A stretch of DNA of 47,714 nucleotides from Gonium pectorale (GCA_001584585.1 LSYV01000040.1:668326-716039), one strand, 5' to 3'; counted from the stretch's first letter, positions 11,901 to 24,739 are shown. A program made the numbers and translations. The notes: generated from the sequence alone by a model not told the origin.

Positions 11901-14176
11901 GGGGTTGACACGTGACGGGGATGCTAGCAGATGGGCGAGGGAGGCAAGGGGCCCACGGTTGGCCGGGGTGCGCGGGCTGGACCGGGGCAGCATGCGTGCC
12001 TGCCGCCTGGAGCAAGAGCACCACCCCATTCAAGTTTGCTGCGAATGCTGAGCCTGGCGTATTGCGATACTACACCCGCAGTTCTCCACGCGCTCATCCC
12101 ATCTGTGTGCATTCGCTAGTCGCTCCTGACTTGGCGAGCACGTCCCCAACACGTATTCCCCATGTGCCTCCCTTCAACGTGCGTTCCAGCGGTGAGTCAG
12201 GGACACGCAAGCCACCCGCTCCCCGCACGCACCTGCACTCGCATGTAAGAGGCGAAGATGCGCGTCGAAAGGCGCTCGCCGAAAGACACTAGGCTGTCCT
12301 TGGCGCGGGGCGTCAGGTCCTGCGGGCGAAGGGTTGCGCGTTAGGCACAGGGCGTGCCAAGCATACGACCACTGGTCCTGAGTGGAAGCAACGCCATGCA
12401 CCCGAAGCCTCCGCGTTCCGCCAGCAGTGTGGGGCTATCCATGTTTGCACACAACCCCCTGCACACATTGGTCATATGTCTGATCTTCGCAGAAGCCCGC
12501 TGGCCATTTGAGCTGCTTTGCAATCGCCAGATCAGACCAAGCCCTGCAGACAGTAGGCCACGTCCCGCTCCCTGACGCCACCTAGGCTGGCAGCATCGCC
12601 ACCTAGGCTGGCAGCATCGCCACCTAGGCTGGCAGCATCGCCACCTAGGCAGGCAGCATCGCCACCTACACTGGCAGCATCGCACCGGCAACGCTGCACA
12701 GGACATCGTGCGTCCCCAGTGGTGCTCTCCAGTGCGTGCTCTCCAGTGGGTGCATTGGTGACGGCAAATGACCATTCGCCGTGATTCAGCAGCTGCAGCA
12801 GTGTAGGCAGCCCTCGTCCACGTCCCTTCTACACGTTGGCTCCTCACGGCTGCCCCAACCGCCCCACCTGCATGATCGAAATGCCGATCAGCAGCTGCTG
12901 CAGCTCGTTGATGAGGTGCTCGACCTCAGCCCGCACGGCCGGCTCAATGCCCAGCTCGTCGCACGTGTCCAGGTGCAGCTTGCGGATGCCCCTGAGGGCA
13001 GACAGCAGTTTGCGGGTGGTCTTACCAGGGGACCCTGCGCGCACCTTCGGGCGCACCGCCCTGCCCACATCCCCCCAACGAAGACGCAGGCACATAGCGC
13101 CGAGCAAGCCGAGGCGGGCCGCCATCTACAGTCGATTCCGTTCATTTTTCGGCTGGAATGGATGCCGCGCGTGCCATCACAAGCCGTGTGCTGAAGGATG
13201 TGCTCCCGCCTCTGCGTATGTAGTCGCGTGGTTCGCCTGCTGATCATGGGCCGTCTTACGAGGCCAGCACCCGTGCCACTGCGGGCTGTTGCGCCGCTGA
13301 AGACGCACCTGAGCGGCGCAAGGTCACCGATCTTATCGGTGGGGGTCCGGAGGGCCAGGTCTCCGCACTCCAGCAGCATGTTGGTGGTCTGCAGCCGTCA
13401 GGCCGCAAGAGAGAAGGGCCACAAGAATAAGAGCGTGAGGCTGCAGCGATTCGACTGGGTACGTCTTCACTCAGGCGCAACGCCAGGAACAGGGGCGAGA
13501 TGGGTTTGGGTTTGGGTGTGTCAAGCCGGTGCCGCTACCAAACCTGCGGTTCCGCAACTCGACGGAGCAGGCCGGGCGGCCCCCAAGCATTGCAGCGCAC
13601 CTTGCCCATAGCCGAGAGCACAACACATGGTAGGTACTGCGGAAAGCTGCAGATAATGTCCGCCACCTCCCGCATCCGCTCCGCATCGCGCACGGAGGAG
13701 CCCCCGAACTTGTAGACGACGTTGACCTGTGTGATGCCATACGTGCCGGCGACCGTGATTTGCGTTTGTGCTGGGCAACACGTCGCGTACATCAGAATCG
13801 GAAGCGAGGGGAGGGCTTTCCCGGTCGCTTCCACGCAATTGTGCATGTATGGATTACATGTAAAATTAACCGACATCACGGGCACTACGGAAGCGCGCGT
13901 CGAACAAGAGGCGCGCTTTTGCGGCGACCCCACCTGCTTGAGGCCCTTGCCTGGCGCCTGGTACGCGCGAGGAGCCTCCACAGCAGCAACATTAGCCACG
14001 ACGTTCAGACGATTCAAATTCTGCTGCCGCTTGCTGGCAACAGCGGAGGTTCGGGGCAACGCCGCGCCGACGACGGGCAGGGCAGGGCCATGAGCCGCGA
14101 AATGTGGCACAACAGCTGGGGAAACGGCACGCCCTGAACGAACAGCGACCCGGGAACTGAGCTTCGACTGCAACAT
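8978..14176 (-). CDS. AK: Aspartate kinase, monofunctional, plastid-targeted
   Basis: Eleven exons, all in phase, give 567 residues: 13934-14176, 13601-13726, 13309-13388, 12868-12991, 12233-12319, 11680-11863, 10955-11056, 10400-10574, 9933-10128, 9591-9761 and 8978-9193. It phosphorylates L-aspartate with ATP, the first step to Lys, Thr, Met and Ile. The kinase domain starts with KFGGSSV (87-93) and continues with [32 protein letters not shown] (about 286-295) and VWKDVDGVLTSDP. Two ACT domains follow: [19 protein letters not shown] in the first, and [13 protein letters not shown] in the second. This suggests allosteric control by Lys (and perhaps S-adenosylmethionine), as in plant monofunctional enzymes. 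No homoserine dehydrogenase domain follows. The first ~80 residues are Ser/Arg/Ala-rich and fit a chloroplast transit peptide. The start is the ATG at 14176. Confidence 0.95.
12576..12680. repeat. 21-bp minisatellite in an aspartate kinase intron
   Basis: Five head-to-tail copies of a 21-bp unit (CGCCACCTAGGCTGGCAGCA plus T) lie in the 548-bp intron 4 of the aspartate kinase. The first three copies are identical; the fourth has one change and the fifth two. No splice site falls inside the array. Confidence 0.93.
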
Positions 14177-14379
14177 TTTCAATCGCTTATGTTAAGATGT
14201 TGGGTAGCAATTTTGTGACAGTACAGTAAAGCCTCGGCCACACGGGCGCCAGCGGAAAAGAGCGAGCCGTGTGTGTTGCCGAAGAAATCACTCTGCGAGT
14301 TTTCGGAGCCGCTGAGTGCTTCCTGTCCATGCTCTATCGCACATTCTTCTTCGTTCACCTACATCCAATTTTTATTACA
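14177..14379. promoter_or_regulatory. Shared bidirectional promoter region (AK / YbaB)
   Basis: Only 203 bp separate the start codons of two divergent genes, both predicted to be plastid proteins. Both core promoters and both 5' leaders must fit here or overlap. No convincing TATA box is visible on either strand. Co-regulation is an inference from geometry only. Confidence 0.6.
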
Positions 14380-16924
14380 ATGGCCCTCGCAGCTCGCTCC
14401 ATGCGCACGCAGATTAGCCAGCGGCCGGCCGCTGCTCGCCCCGCCACGATTCCGAGGTCCGCTCGCGCATTAATGCGTTTAAACGACATGTTGCCGGACT
14501 CTCGATCGAACTCACAGATCATGCCCCCGCCGGCTGGTGGTGACGGTGGGTCTTTGTGCAGCTGCAGGCGCCACCGCGCTAGGGTCCAGATCAACGCACT
14601 CTTTGGTGGCGGTGGCCAGGTCAGTGCTTGGCTCGGCGGGGAATGTGGTGTTGCGTGACCCATTTGCGTCAGTCCATGGCCTTGAGTCCCGTGGCCGTGC
14701 CGCGCCCTTCCTCTTCATGCGACAACGCAGGGGGGTGGCGGTGGCAACCCCTTTGACATGAAGAACCTCATGGAGAGCGTGAAGAAGGCGCAGCAGCTCG
14801 TGCAGACGGAGACGGCACGCGTGCAGGCTGAGCTGGCCGCGTAAGCTGCGTAATGGCTAGGGGTTAATTGCTTCCGGCCTCACAAACGTCCTGCTGAACG
14901 GATGCCTTCACGCACTAGCATCGTCCAGGTGTTCGTATGCCGTGGGCATGTGAAACGACGCGCCGTCACAGGCTTGCCCTGCTCTGAACTAGGCCGGGCC
15001 TGCCTCTTCGCATGGCGCACTCCCATACAATGACGCCGCCGCTGGGATTGGCACGGGCGTCGCATTTTATGGCGCCCCTGACGTTTGCCAACGCTGTGAA
15101 CCTTGCAGCACCGAGTTCGACGGCTATGATGAGGAGGAGACCGTCAAGGTGCGACCCCTCTCTTGGAGTCCTTGCTTTTTTCTGGTCGCTCGAATCCAGT
15201 TGGTGCTCGCTCCTGTGCCAACGGCTGTTCGCGGCCGCCCACCTCTTTGGGCACTCCGTTGGTCGTTTCACAGCTCTACAGGCGTGTTGACTGATGCTGC
15301 TGTCCGCACCATCTCGCCTGGCCTGCTTTGGCGCACCGCGCTGGGCCAAAGGGCACTGCTTAGGAAGCTGCTTGCCTCGGCCCGGCGCCCGGGGCTCGAG
15401 TCGTCAGGCAGCTCTCGCTGAGGCAACATCGTGCTCGCTAGCCTGCAGGGAAGCAGCGCGCTGCTGCTATGCGTAACAGCCTAGCATAGCGCCTGGTCTC
15501 TGGCGCTTTGGCACAGATGCCAGGTGTTTACCTCGTATGCGTCGCTGCCGTGGGTGTCCCACCAGGTGGTCATGTCAGGCAACCAGGAGCCGCGCAGTGT
15601 GGAGATCACGGACGAGGCGCTGGCCCAGGGCGCCGTGGTGAGGACCGGGGTGTGGTGGGGCGGGGCGGTGCGCCGTGGTCCCATTCCCATATTGGGAGGG
15701 CAGATGGGACGGCGGGCCCGCGTGGTTGATGATTGGGAAGTGACAAGAGGAGGGGTATCTTCAGTTTGAGAGCAACGCCGCGCGATGAGTGATGGAGTTC
15801 GGAAAAGTATATGCCTGCATAACGGGACGGGGATCATGGTATGCGGTTGAGTCAGTTCGCGACTGACAGGGCTGGGGGTGCGGTCCTGTTGCAGTTGCTA
15901 CGTGGCAGGTAGCGGAATGCCGTGGGCTTGTCGGCATTCGTTGTCCGCCTCGCGCGGCGTAGCTTCAAGCACACTTTAGTGACACTCAAATTGCAGAAGG
16001 TGTACAGCTGAAAAGGCTGTGCTGCTGTTCGGGCGGGCATCGTACGTGGCCTGCTGTGAATACGTTACAGGGCAGTCCGCTGCCTACCAGGGCTGCTCTG
16101 TATTCTGTTGTGCTGATGCAAACATGTGCGCGCCCGTCTGCGTACCCCAGGAGGTGTCCCGCCGCACCACGGAGGCCATGAAGGACGCGCACAGGAAGAG
16201 CGTGACGGTGAGTGCTGCGTCCAAGGGGCACTCCCCGAGGTGCTGGGTCTATGGGTCTATGAAATACCCATAATAATACCCATAACGAGCTTCCTCTTTG
16301 ATAAGGGGCGATGAAGGGCGATGCTGAAAGCGTGGAAGAGCGGGGGCGGGTAAAGGCTGCACGCGCTGAAAGCCATAGCCGCTATGGGGCCACGTCGTGG
16401 TGCGCCCGAGTCCACTGCAGGGACAATGCTCCCGGCCTTGTTCTTGGGGCTCATAGCAGTCATAGCTCAGAGGCGGGTATTTGTCACCCGCTGGTGTCGA
16501 CGGGCAGGGGGCCTTGTAGCTGTAAGTACGGGTTGGGATGGACAGCCTGCTAGCCTCTGCCGGGTGAGATGCGACCCAATGCTTCGCTGAGGACAGCCGT
16601 GCACTGTCACGGGGACCGCTGCTGTGATGTGCCGCGCATTCCCTGGGGCGTGGCCGCATTCGGCCGGTGTCCCCTGCATCATCATTCAGCAAAAGGGTCA
16701 GCTCCCCTTGGTCCTCGCTCTCCTGATGGGCTGTGCATTCTGCGAAGGTGCTGCGGCGTTTGCCTGCCAGGAGCCCATTTCGGTAGTTACCGTAAGCCCT
16801 GTACCAGCTTGCTGACCCCAGAAGCTCCTGTGTCTCCTCTTCTGCGGTGCAGGGCATGAAGGAGAAGATGCGCGAGCTCGCCAAGAACCTGGGCATTCCC
16901 AACCCGGGCGCCCTCAACATGTAA
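14380..16924 (+). CDS. YbaB/EbfC nucleoid-associated protein, plastid form
   Basis: Six exons: 14380-14619, 14731-14840, 15109-15148, 15566-15637, 16151-16207 and 16853-16924 (196 residues). Landmarks are a Gly-rich segment, NPFDMKNLMESVKKAQQLVQ, a three-strand core with MSGNQEPRSVEITDEAL, and a C-terminal helix KSVTGMKEKMRELAKNLGIP. This is the small DNA-binding dimer that coats bacterial nucleoids; algal and plant copies are plastid-targeted and bind the chloroplast nucleoid. The first ~75 residues are Arg/Ala/Ser-rich and fit a transit peptide. The first exon reads through as written; an in-frame 111-nt intron (14457-14567, weak GTCCGC donor) would also be phase-compatible and would remove a less typical stretch. 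The stop codon overlaps a TGTAA (16920-16924). Confidence 0.9.
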
Positions 16925-19759
16925 TGATGTGGACGCTGGGCTGTCAGGCGCTGTCCGTGCTTGCGAGTATGCCAAGGAAGTCCCCCGACACGTGCTCTTT
17001 TTGACACCGCGGCATGACGAAGGCACACTTGGCATGGGCAAACATGTTGGGTCGCCTCAAGTTTATCGTTTTGGGTGTGTGACTAAGTAGGTTTTCGAGG
17101 CACTTTGTGAGCATACCGGCGTTGTTTGTTGTTGTCAAACGGCTTGAGCTGGCCTGTAGTATGGTGTCCGGACCTTCAATTGGGCGCTGCAGGGGCGGCC
17201 TGTCGGATACGAGAGGCAGCAAGCGCTGAACGCAAGCTCTGCCCTTGGATGCCAGTTTGTCTCCCAAGAGGCCTTGGCTGTGTTGGTCGGCCTTTGCAAG
17301 CCTGCAATTTGGCATGGGCTTCTCTCCTCTACTTTCCCTGGGAAAGCGTGTGTAGTGACGATGCTGCCCAACGAATGCAGCTGACGAGAGAAAAAGGAGT
17401 AAGAAACATGGAAGGCAACCTCTACGGTCATAAACACCCGGGGGCGTGATGTTTCCAGCAGGGCGCCGAGTACTGGGCATGGCGGGCGAGGTAGACGAGC
17501 AGACGGGCCCGAGAGAGAGAGCCCGTGGTATCAAACTCTGCAGGCAGCTTCCGAAGCAGGAGAGCCTATGGGTACCTTCCCACCCGTGCAAATCCTTTGC
17601 ATTTGGGGTTTTTACAGATACAAATTACAGATACAGAACACATGCTCCCCCAGGATTGTCCCGTGTCGCAAAAGGCAGGCGCCCCTTGGTAGGCTACGTC
17701 ACACAGGCCTGTCAGTATTCACCTCCAATAGCAGAATCAGCCTGTGCCAAGTGTGGTAGCGAAGCATGTCGTAGTAGTACGGCGATGTTACAGTCACTTT
17801 TTACCGTGTGGGGACTTGAAGGAGTATCCTTCAGCAGAGCGTTGGTAAGTCTGTAGGGTCTGGTCAGCGGGCCATAGAGCGGGCTCCAAGAACATAAAGC
17901 TGAGAAGGAAGGAGCCACCTGTAACGACTCATCTCCACGTGTGCATGTGGCGGGCGCAGACCAGGCAGCTTACACAGTGTTGCTGTCATGTGCATGTGAC
18001 GGCCGTGCCATTCTTGGATTTGCCATCCCTGGCAGGTTTGGGAGGGTTTGCGCGTGTGCGTGTTTGTTGTAAGTGATACACGTGGCAATGTTATGTGCCA
18101 CGGACGTCGTACATGTTGTACGATGGGCTGCCTGCCTTGGCGTCCGCGCCTCCTGCTGGAGGCGCTTCGTCTTGTCATAGAGTGTAATACACACGGCCTT
18201 AGCACAGAGCCTTCTTCCTTAGGTCAGCCAAGAACGCCATCCTAGCCGGCAGCCCGTCTCAGGCCTGATTAACCTGCAGTCAGCTGTCTGGTAACAGCTG
18301 CCCATATGCAGTAGCGCAAGCCTCGACTCGCTGAGTCGCGGTGCAACTGCACGTCGTCGGAGAGCGCGGCTTCGCACTTCGTGCCAAGCCGCAGGGCCAA
18401 TAGCCGTATCGGAACCGCCCGAACTGTAGCCGTGCTGCTGCCCCGCCCGCCCTGCGCGTCCACACAAGAAGAATTGTACGTCACTGTACATCAAAAAAAG
18501 AGAACCAGAAACGGGGAAGGCAGCCTCTACATCACTATGCAAGTGGAAGATTGAGCACGCCCCATGTAACCGCGTCGCAAGGGATGCAAATGCTTCCAAG
18601 CTGGGTACCGGTACGGGGGTGCGACACCCTTTTCGCAAGCAACACCCTTCCACACCAGTTGCTCCCTCAACATCGTGGGTGCCGCACCGTCAACGTCCAA
18701 CCAGCGCTAGCAGTGGCTTCAAACTTGGCAGCGCGGATGCCCTGTCAAAGGCTTGACGGCCTGGAGAAGTTAGCGCCCAAGTACTGGCCCTAGGGACTAC
18801 CGGCAACTGCCTGCAGTAAAACCCGATGCCAGGAATGGGCGTCATAAACCCACAACGGCCATCGAGGATCGCACTCGCCGTGATAGCACCCGTAAGTGCC
18901 CGTGCAAATCACCGTCATGCGCAGCACGAGCGCGCCTTGTTCAAGGAGTGACCAACGGCGACCAGTCATACACGTGCCCGTACTAAGGGGTGTGGTGCAA
19001 TTTTTATCACTGGCACCCCACTTGCTGCCAACATGGACGATATGTGCGATCAGCCGGTCACTGCTCTGATGGTCACTCGAACGATGCCATACAGCTGGCA
19101 AGCACGTAACTTTTCGAAACGAAATTACTGCACTGGTGTGCGGGGGAGGGCCCCTGCTAGACCCCGTGAGCCCTCAACTTTCGACCCGAGCCTGCACGAG
19201 CATACCCTGCGAAAACGCGCGTGAAGCCGCAAGCGCCGGTCAGGTTTACCACGTCAGGCCATCGTGTGGGACGCAACTGCAAAAACTGTCCGGTGCTGGG
19301 TACCAGCCTTGCGAGACAGGTGTTGTGTTGTGCACAAGCAAGCGGAGCGTCCTGCACGCCCGCCACGTGGGCCATGCTGTTGAAGCCCTGCCCTGCTCAA
19401 CTATAACTGCTGGTCTGAAGCCGGCTGAATGCAACGTGGACCCGATGGCGGCAGATCACACCCGCAGTCCCCGCAGCCTTCGCCAGCCATGCACAACCCA
19501 AAGTCCCTACCAACCGCCCTGCACAACGAAAAGAACAACAACCACTGCAACCGAGCGTCCGAGCCCACCAAACATGTTTGTCGTAAGAGTGTGTCCTACT
19601 TAGCCTGTGTCAACACGTTTGCAACCCTGTACTGTGGTTATAGCCTGACCTGCAAGTCCCGTTGCGACAGGCCACCTGTATGCACCCAAGGGTTGGGCGT
19701 CTTCACTTCTGCTCAGGCGACCGCATGGGTAAGCGCGCTGCCCTGCAGTCATGCGCAGC
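16925..19759. other. Long convergent intergenic region
   Basis: About 2.8 kb between the YbaB gene and the 3' end of the minus-strand NT-C2 gene. Open frames on both strands are short or of odd composition, and I recognise no exon chain with matching splice phases. It probably holds 3' UTR from both sides; a small unrecognised gene or RNA cannot be excluded. Confidence 0.5.
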
Positions 19760-22700
19760 TTACCGCGCCCTGGCCTGCAGCTCCATGCGGTGCACCTCAA
19801 CCAGGGCCGCCAGGTTGGCCCCCACGATGTCCTCGGACCCGGCCAGGTCCCGCCTCTGGTGGCGCGACAGGAAGAAGGCCAGGAAGTCGCCCAGCGAGCC
19901 GAACTCCAGGACGAACGCGAGGGGGCAGTCGGCCGCCAGGCGCGCCCCGAGCGAGTCGATCAAGTGCACCACGCCGCCCGGCCGCAGCCACAGCGTGGCG
20001 AAGTGGCCGTGGAAACCGAGCACGTACACGCCCTATGGGGCAGCAGCGTGGGCAGTGAAAGGAGGCGAGGCAGCGAAAGGAGGCGAGGCAGTGAGGGGAG
20101 GGACGCCAGCGATGGCCTATCGCTGACATGACTGGGTTCATGCGTGGATGCCCCAAGCCACGACATGCGGATTACAGAGGTCGACCGATGCCAACGCTAG
20201 AGGCGCATAGACCTGACGTGCTGCCCACACAACCCCTGGCCTGGCGCACGCACCTCGGGCAGCCTCCGCACAAGGTTGGCGAACAATGGAACACCTCCCA
20301 GCGACTGACGCGTCCTGAGATCCTCGTTGCGAGGAGCGTCCAAGGACGTGACCAAGAGTGGCGGCCGGGGCGGACGGGACGACCGGGAATGGCGGGCATC
20401 CCCCTGTGGATGCAGCGGAAGTTCCGCGCCTCCCTTGGCGGCGCCGGCCGCCTGAGGCGGCTGTGCCTGGGGATCTCCAGAAGGGAACAAAAGGCTTGCT
20501 GCCACGTGCGCCGACTCTGGGGTCGTGACAGCGCTCTTCGCGCTGCCGCCGCCGGTGGCCTGCTCCAGGCTCGACCTGGGCGCTGGCGTCGACTCGGCCA
20601 AGCCGCCCGCCCCGGCCGCACCGCAGCTGGTGCTCGCGTCCAGGAGAGAAGCTGCGGTGTACTCGGCCATGCGAAGCCTGTCGCCGTAGCCTCCCAACCG
20701 GCACCTGCGACCGGTTGTGGGTGGGGTCCTTCGTTGGCACATCGTTGGCACACCAACGGCGGTATGAGGAAAGCGGGCACGCCACCAACACATTCCCAGA
20801 AGCTGGCATGCTAAACATGAATTGAAGGCACTATTCCGGCCACACGCCTCAGCAGCTTGTGACAGGCAGTTACCCCACCACCACAAACCCACGCAGCGGA
20901 CACACTGGCAATACCTCTTACATTACACCCTCCATATCTCCCCCGCCCGCCCCCACCCACATGTGTTCCAGGTCAAAGTCGCCGGTGCTGGATGCCAGCC
21001 GGGACGCTGGCGACTGCATCAGCAGGCCCTGCCACACCGCTGTGCCCGTCCGGATGCACTCCTCCAGCGCCTCCCCGGTCATGGCCTCCACCTCCATCGC
21101 CGACGCGATGCGCTCCCGCTGCGACCGCGTCAGCAAGGGAGGCAGCTCCCGCCGTCCGTGCCCGGCTGCGCCCGCGCTGCCCGACCGGCCGAGCTCCGGG
21201 AGGGGCCGCATGGGCCCCGGCCTGGGTCCGTCGCCCCGGCCAAACGAGCCGCTGCGGCTGGCGCTGCCGGGCGCGCTGCAGCTGCTCCCGGTCCCAGCCG
21301 CGGCCGTGACGGCGCTGCGCCAGCGCTGGACGGCCCCCAGGCACCAGGCCGCGACCTCCAACACGATGGCGGCGCAAGCGTTGGCTCCGCCGCACTGCCG
21401 CTGGTCGATTCGGGCCCACCGGACCTTCAGCACCTCGGGTACCGACAGCGGCGGCGGCGGCATGGGCTGCGAGAACGCGGCGAGTTGCGTCTCCTGCGTC
21501 CCCTCGGCTGCCGGATCCGCCTGAGCCGCTGGCGCTGCGCCGGTTCCGTTTCCCGCCGCGCCCGTGCCCTGCTGTTGCGGGAGCTGCGGGGGAGGCGGCT
21601 GTAGGGGCTGCAGGACGAGGCGGAACCAGTCGGAGGCGCCCGGAATGGGGCAGCCTGTGTCGAATGGGAAGCCCACTTCATGCTTAAGCTGAAGCAGGCT
21701 GTCGCCCACCAGCCAGCACATGTCCGGTTTGTGCAGGCAGTCCAGCAGGAACCTGTTTGGCCGGGCGATCACGCAGGCCGGCGGGCAGCAGGATTGAGTA
21801 CAGCAGACTGGGGCGTGAAGTCCTGTACTTCGCCGGCAGCGGCACCAAGCTGTTTCAGCGTGTGATACCAATGGCAGAGGCAGAGGATTCTCAAGGCGCA
21901 GATCCGGGCAGTCTATGTCTAAGTACAGCGGAGGCAGCCAGGTGAGGAAGCTTGACGAGGCAACTCCCTGTGTCCATGGTACGGAGCCAGGGTGCTGGCC
22001 GTTCCGCGGGCGCCGCACTTACTGGCACTGGCTCAGCGACACCGCCCGCAGGTCCTCCGCTATGTCCGTTTGCCCATTGACGAACTCGACCACCCGCCCA
22101 ATCTCCGCCTCCAGCGAGTGGTGATAACAAGTCACGCCCCCGTCCTGCGAGGAGCTGGCCCCTGTCCGATGCTGCGAATGCCCCACTCCTGATCGGTCGT
22201 CCAAGCTAGACCGCCTGACCGCGCCGGCCGCAGCCCCGTTAGCCATGATCGGCGCATGCGCCGGTGGCGTGCTCGACGAGACCGGGTTGCCCGCCGCCAT
22301 CGCTGGCCCGCGCCCGGGACCGTCAGGCGCGGCTGCCGCATGCACAGCGGCCTCCTGCACCTGCACGGCCGCACGGGCCCGCGCCGAGGCACCGTAACGC
22401 CAGAAGAAGCAGCCGCCGGGGGCCCGCGCCGGCGACGTGGACATGGGCGTTGACAAGCTCGCCGCGGCCATGTCGCCCACCGGCGGCTCGATGGTAAGCC
22501 GGTCCGGCCCCCCGGCAGGCGACAGCTCCCCATAGCCCGGTGAGTCCAGGCCGGGTGGAATCACGACGTTGCCGCCACTCCCGGACCTTCCACTGGCGGA
22601 GCTTGCAGCAGCGGGCCCCGCGAGGCTGGTGGAAGCGGCTGGGCCGCCCAGGTTGCTTAGGCCGAAGCCAAGCTGCACGCCGCCGTCAGAGGCAACTGCC

Positions 22701-24739
22701 ATCGCGTTCTCCTGGACACGGTATACGTCCCCGAGGCGCGGGCTGGGGGGAACCAGCGGCGTGAGGCTCACGTTGCTTCCGTGGCGGCGGAGCTGGGTGG
22801 AGCCAGCGCCGGCCACGCCGCTGCCTGTTGACGGCACGAGCAGTGCGCCTGAGGCCGCGGGGCTAGCTCCAGGCCCCAACGTCTGGGGAGCACCTTCGGC
22901 AGCTGCGGCGCCTGCGCTTGCCCCCGGCTGCGAGCACGCAGCATCGTTGGAGGCCGCGATCCTTCGGGGCTGACCCGGCCCGGACGGGTTGAAGAGGCGC
23001 GCAAAGAAGTCCCCGAGGCGCCGGCGCTTAGGGGGCTGCGGGTCTGGCAGGCAGGTCGAGGGCACCGATATGGGCATGGACGGCATGCGCGGTACTCCGC
23101 TGCCGGGTCCGGCAGCAGCAGGCGACGCCGGCGCATCCATTGTGTCCCGTCCGCCCTCCACCGCCATTGGCCCGAACGGTGACGAGAGTGCGTGCGCCAG
23201 CGCCGTCGGTGTCACTGATGCCGATGTCAAAATTTGGGGCGCCGCAGGCGGCGGGCCGACGGCGATGCTGCCGCCGCCGGATGCCAGGGCATTGGGCAGT
23301 GCGGCGATGCGACCTTGGTGATCTATACTTCTGGCCTCGGCTGAGCCGCCCCAAGCCGGTTCAACACGTGCCGCCGCCGCCGCCGCAACAGCAGCACCTC
23401 TGGGAGACAGCCGAGAGTGTTGCTGCAGCATTCCCGTAGCCAACAAGTCTGGTGGCTGAGTATGAATCGGCTGCAAGGGTCCTGGCGGCCCACGGACCGC
23501 CATGATCCGGCCGTCCTCAACGGCCGAACCTATGGCCGACGGCGGCATCCCGTCCTTCTCTGCAAAACTGCCCGCGAGACCAGCCTCCTTGCTGCGTGAC
23601 GACAATGCCCCTGTCACCGCCAGAGCTTCGCTTGTGTCGCCTGCTGCTGGTGTGCCTACCGAACCGCCGTTTCGCCCCAGGCCCAGGGCCAGCAGCCACG
23701 ACCGCTTGCGGGCCGCCGGTTGCGCAGCCGTCGCCGCCGAAGTTGACGGCTCGGAGAGCGGCTCGCCCCACGCATGGTGTGCGGACGGCACGGCCAAGGT
23801 CCGCACGGCAGCCGAGCCCACAGAGGCTACCAGACCCGCAGCGCCGGCCAGTCCGGACGTGCTCGCGCTGGGACTGCCTGGTACGGGCGCTTTCTGCAGC
23901 ACGAACGCAACCTGTGCGGCAACGGGCAGCATACATATGAGCTGCATATCAAGCCAGTGGCTTTGGTTCCTTTGGCCTTGCACACGGCTGCAAGTACGAT
24001 TACTGTGCAGCCGTACTCCATAGACGCATGTTTAACGGGAGTGCAAGATTGTTGGCCAACACGCGTACGATCTCCGCAGGGTTCGCCACGCGCATGGGCT
24101 GCGTGTTAGGGCCTACTCCATGCCAGAACTAGGCACGTGAGGGGTTGCTTCCCCGTGGCAGAACCAGTGCGGAGTGCACCCTACCCACCTCCACGGCAGC
24201 GGGCATGGGGGACTCCCCAGCTCCATCGACACCAGCAGCACCGGGCTCCGTGCCTGCGGGCAGAGGCACCTGCAGCTGCGTCGTCTGCAGCCCCTCCTGG
24301 CTGGCGCACAGGGGCACGCTGTCCGACCAGTCTGTTGTGCCCACATTCTGTCCGTCCTCAGCGGGCACTGCCCTCAGCCGCAGAAAGGCCTGTGTAGGTC
24401 CGGCAATTGCATTCAGAAAGCAGCTGGTTAGGGGCATCGGCGTCCTGTGTTGGCTCCGGGGGGCACCCGTCAGCCACCTGAGCACTGATTAAGCTAAGCA
24501 CTCATCACTTGATTTCCAAATCAAGTGTCCTACACGCCCTGACCCGCGCTGTTCCCTGACGCACGACTCTGCCCGCCTACCTTAGCCCTAGGCGCCTGCA
24601 CCCACTGCACAGCAACACCCCTGAGCAGTGAGCCAGCTTGGAATGGCTCTGTGGAGTATATCTGCTTGGTGGTGCCCAGCAGCCGGGAGGTTCGCACAAC
24701 GACCTGGGGGGCGTCAGACGATGAGGGGGGAGGGGACAT
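19760..24739 (-). CDS. NT-C2 (EEIG1/EHBP1, PMI1-like) family protein with C-terminal Cys-His-Asp module
   Basis: Six exons join in phase: 24581-24739, 24189-24389, 22023-23911, 20961-21752, 20254-20704 and 19760-20032 (about 1254 residues). The N-terminal ~150 residues (VVVRTSRLLGTTKQIY; RGVAVQWVQAPRAK; AVEVAFVLQK) fit a divergent NT-C2 domain, which in plant relatives ties proteins to membranes and organelle movement. A ~550-residue Ala/Pro/Ser/Gly-rich linker follows, with an NLS-like PPKRRRLGDFFARLF. The C-terminus matches the conserved tail of Arabidopsis NT-C2 proteins as I remember it: CGGANACAAIVLEVAAW, EEGxxx-like GTAVWQGLL, TGDFDLEHM, VYVLGFHGHFATLWL and VVHLIDSLGARL. Cys876, His1174 and Asp1190 are in an order compatible with a papain- or transglutaminase-like triad. 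An acceptor at 24703 makes an extra upstream exon possible, but a TATA-like box upstream favours the ATG at 24739. The end may also extend, since GTAAGC overlaps the stop. Confidence 0.8.
20056..20095. repeat. Short 18-bp direct repeat in an intron
   Basis: Two adjacent near-identical copies of an 18-bp unit (GAAAGGAGGCGAGGCAGY) lie in the last intron of the NT-C2 gene. They are purine-rich on the plus strand. Confidence 0.7.

Noticed and set aside
16238..16300. Repeats of TGGGTCTATG and ATACCCATA in a YbaB intron
   Set aside because: A small imperfect inverted repeat; too short and isolated to call a mobile element or structured RNA.
16249..17028. 259-codon minus-strand open frame over the YbaB last intron and exon
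   Set aside because: It overlaps a well-supported exon of YbaB and shows no family features.
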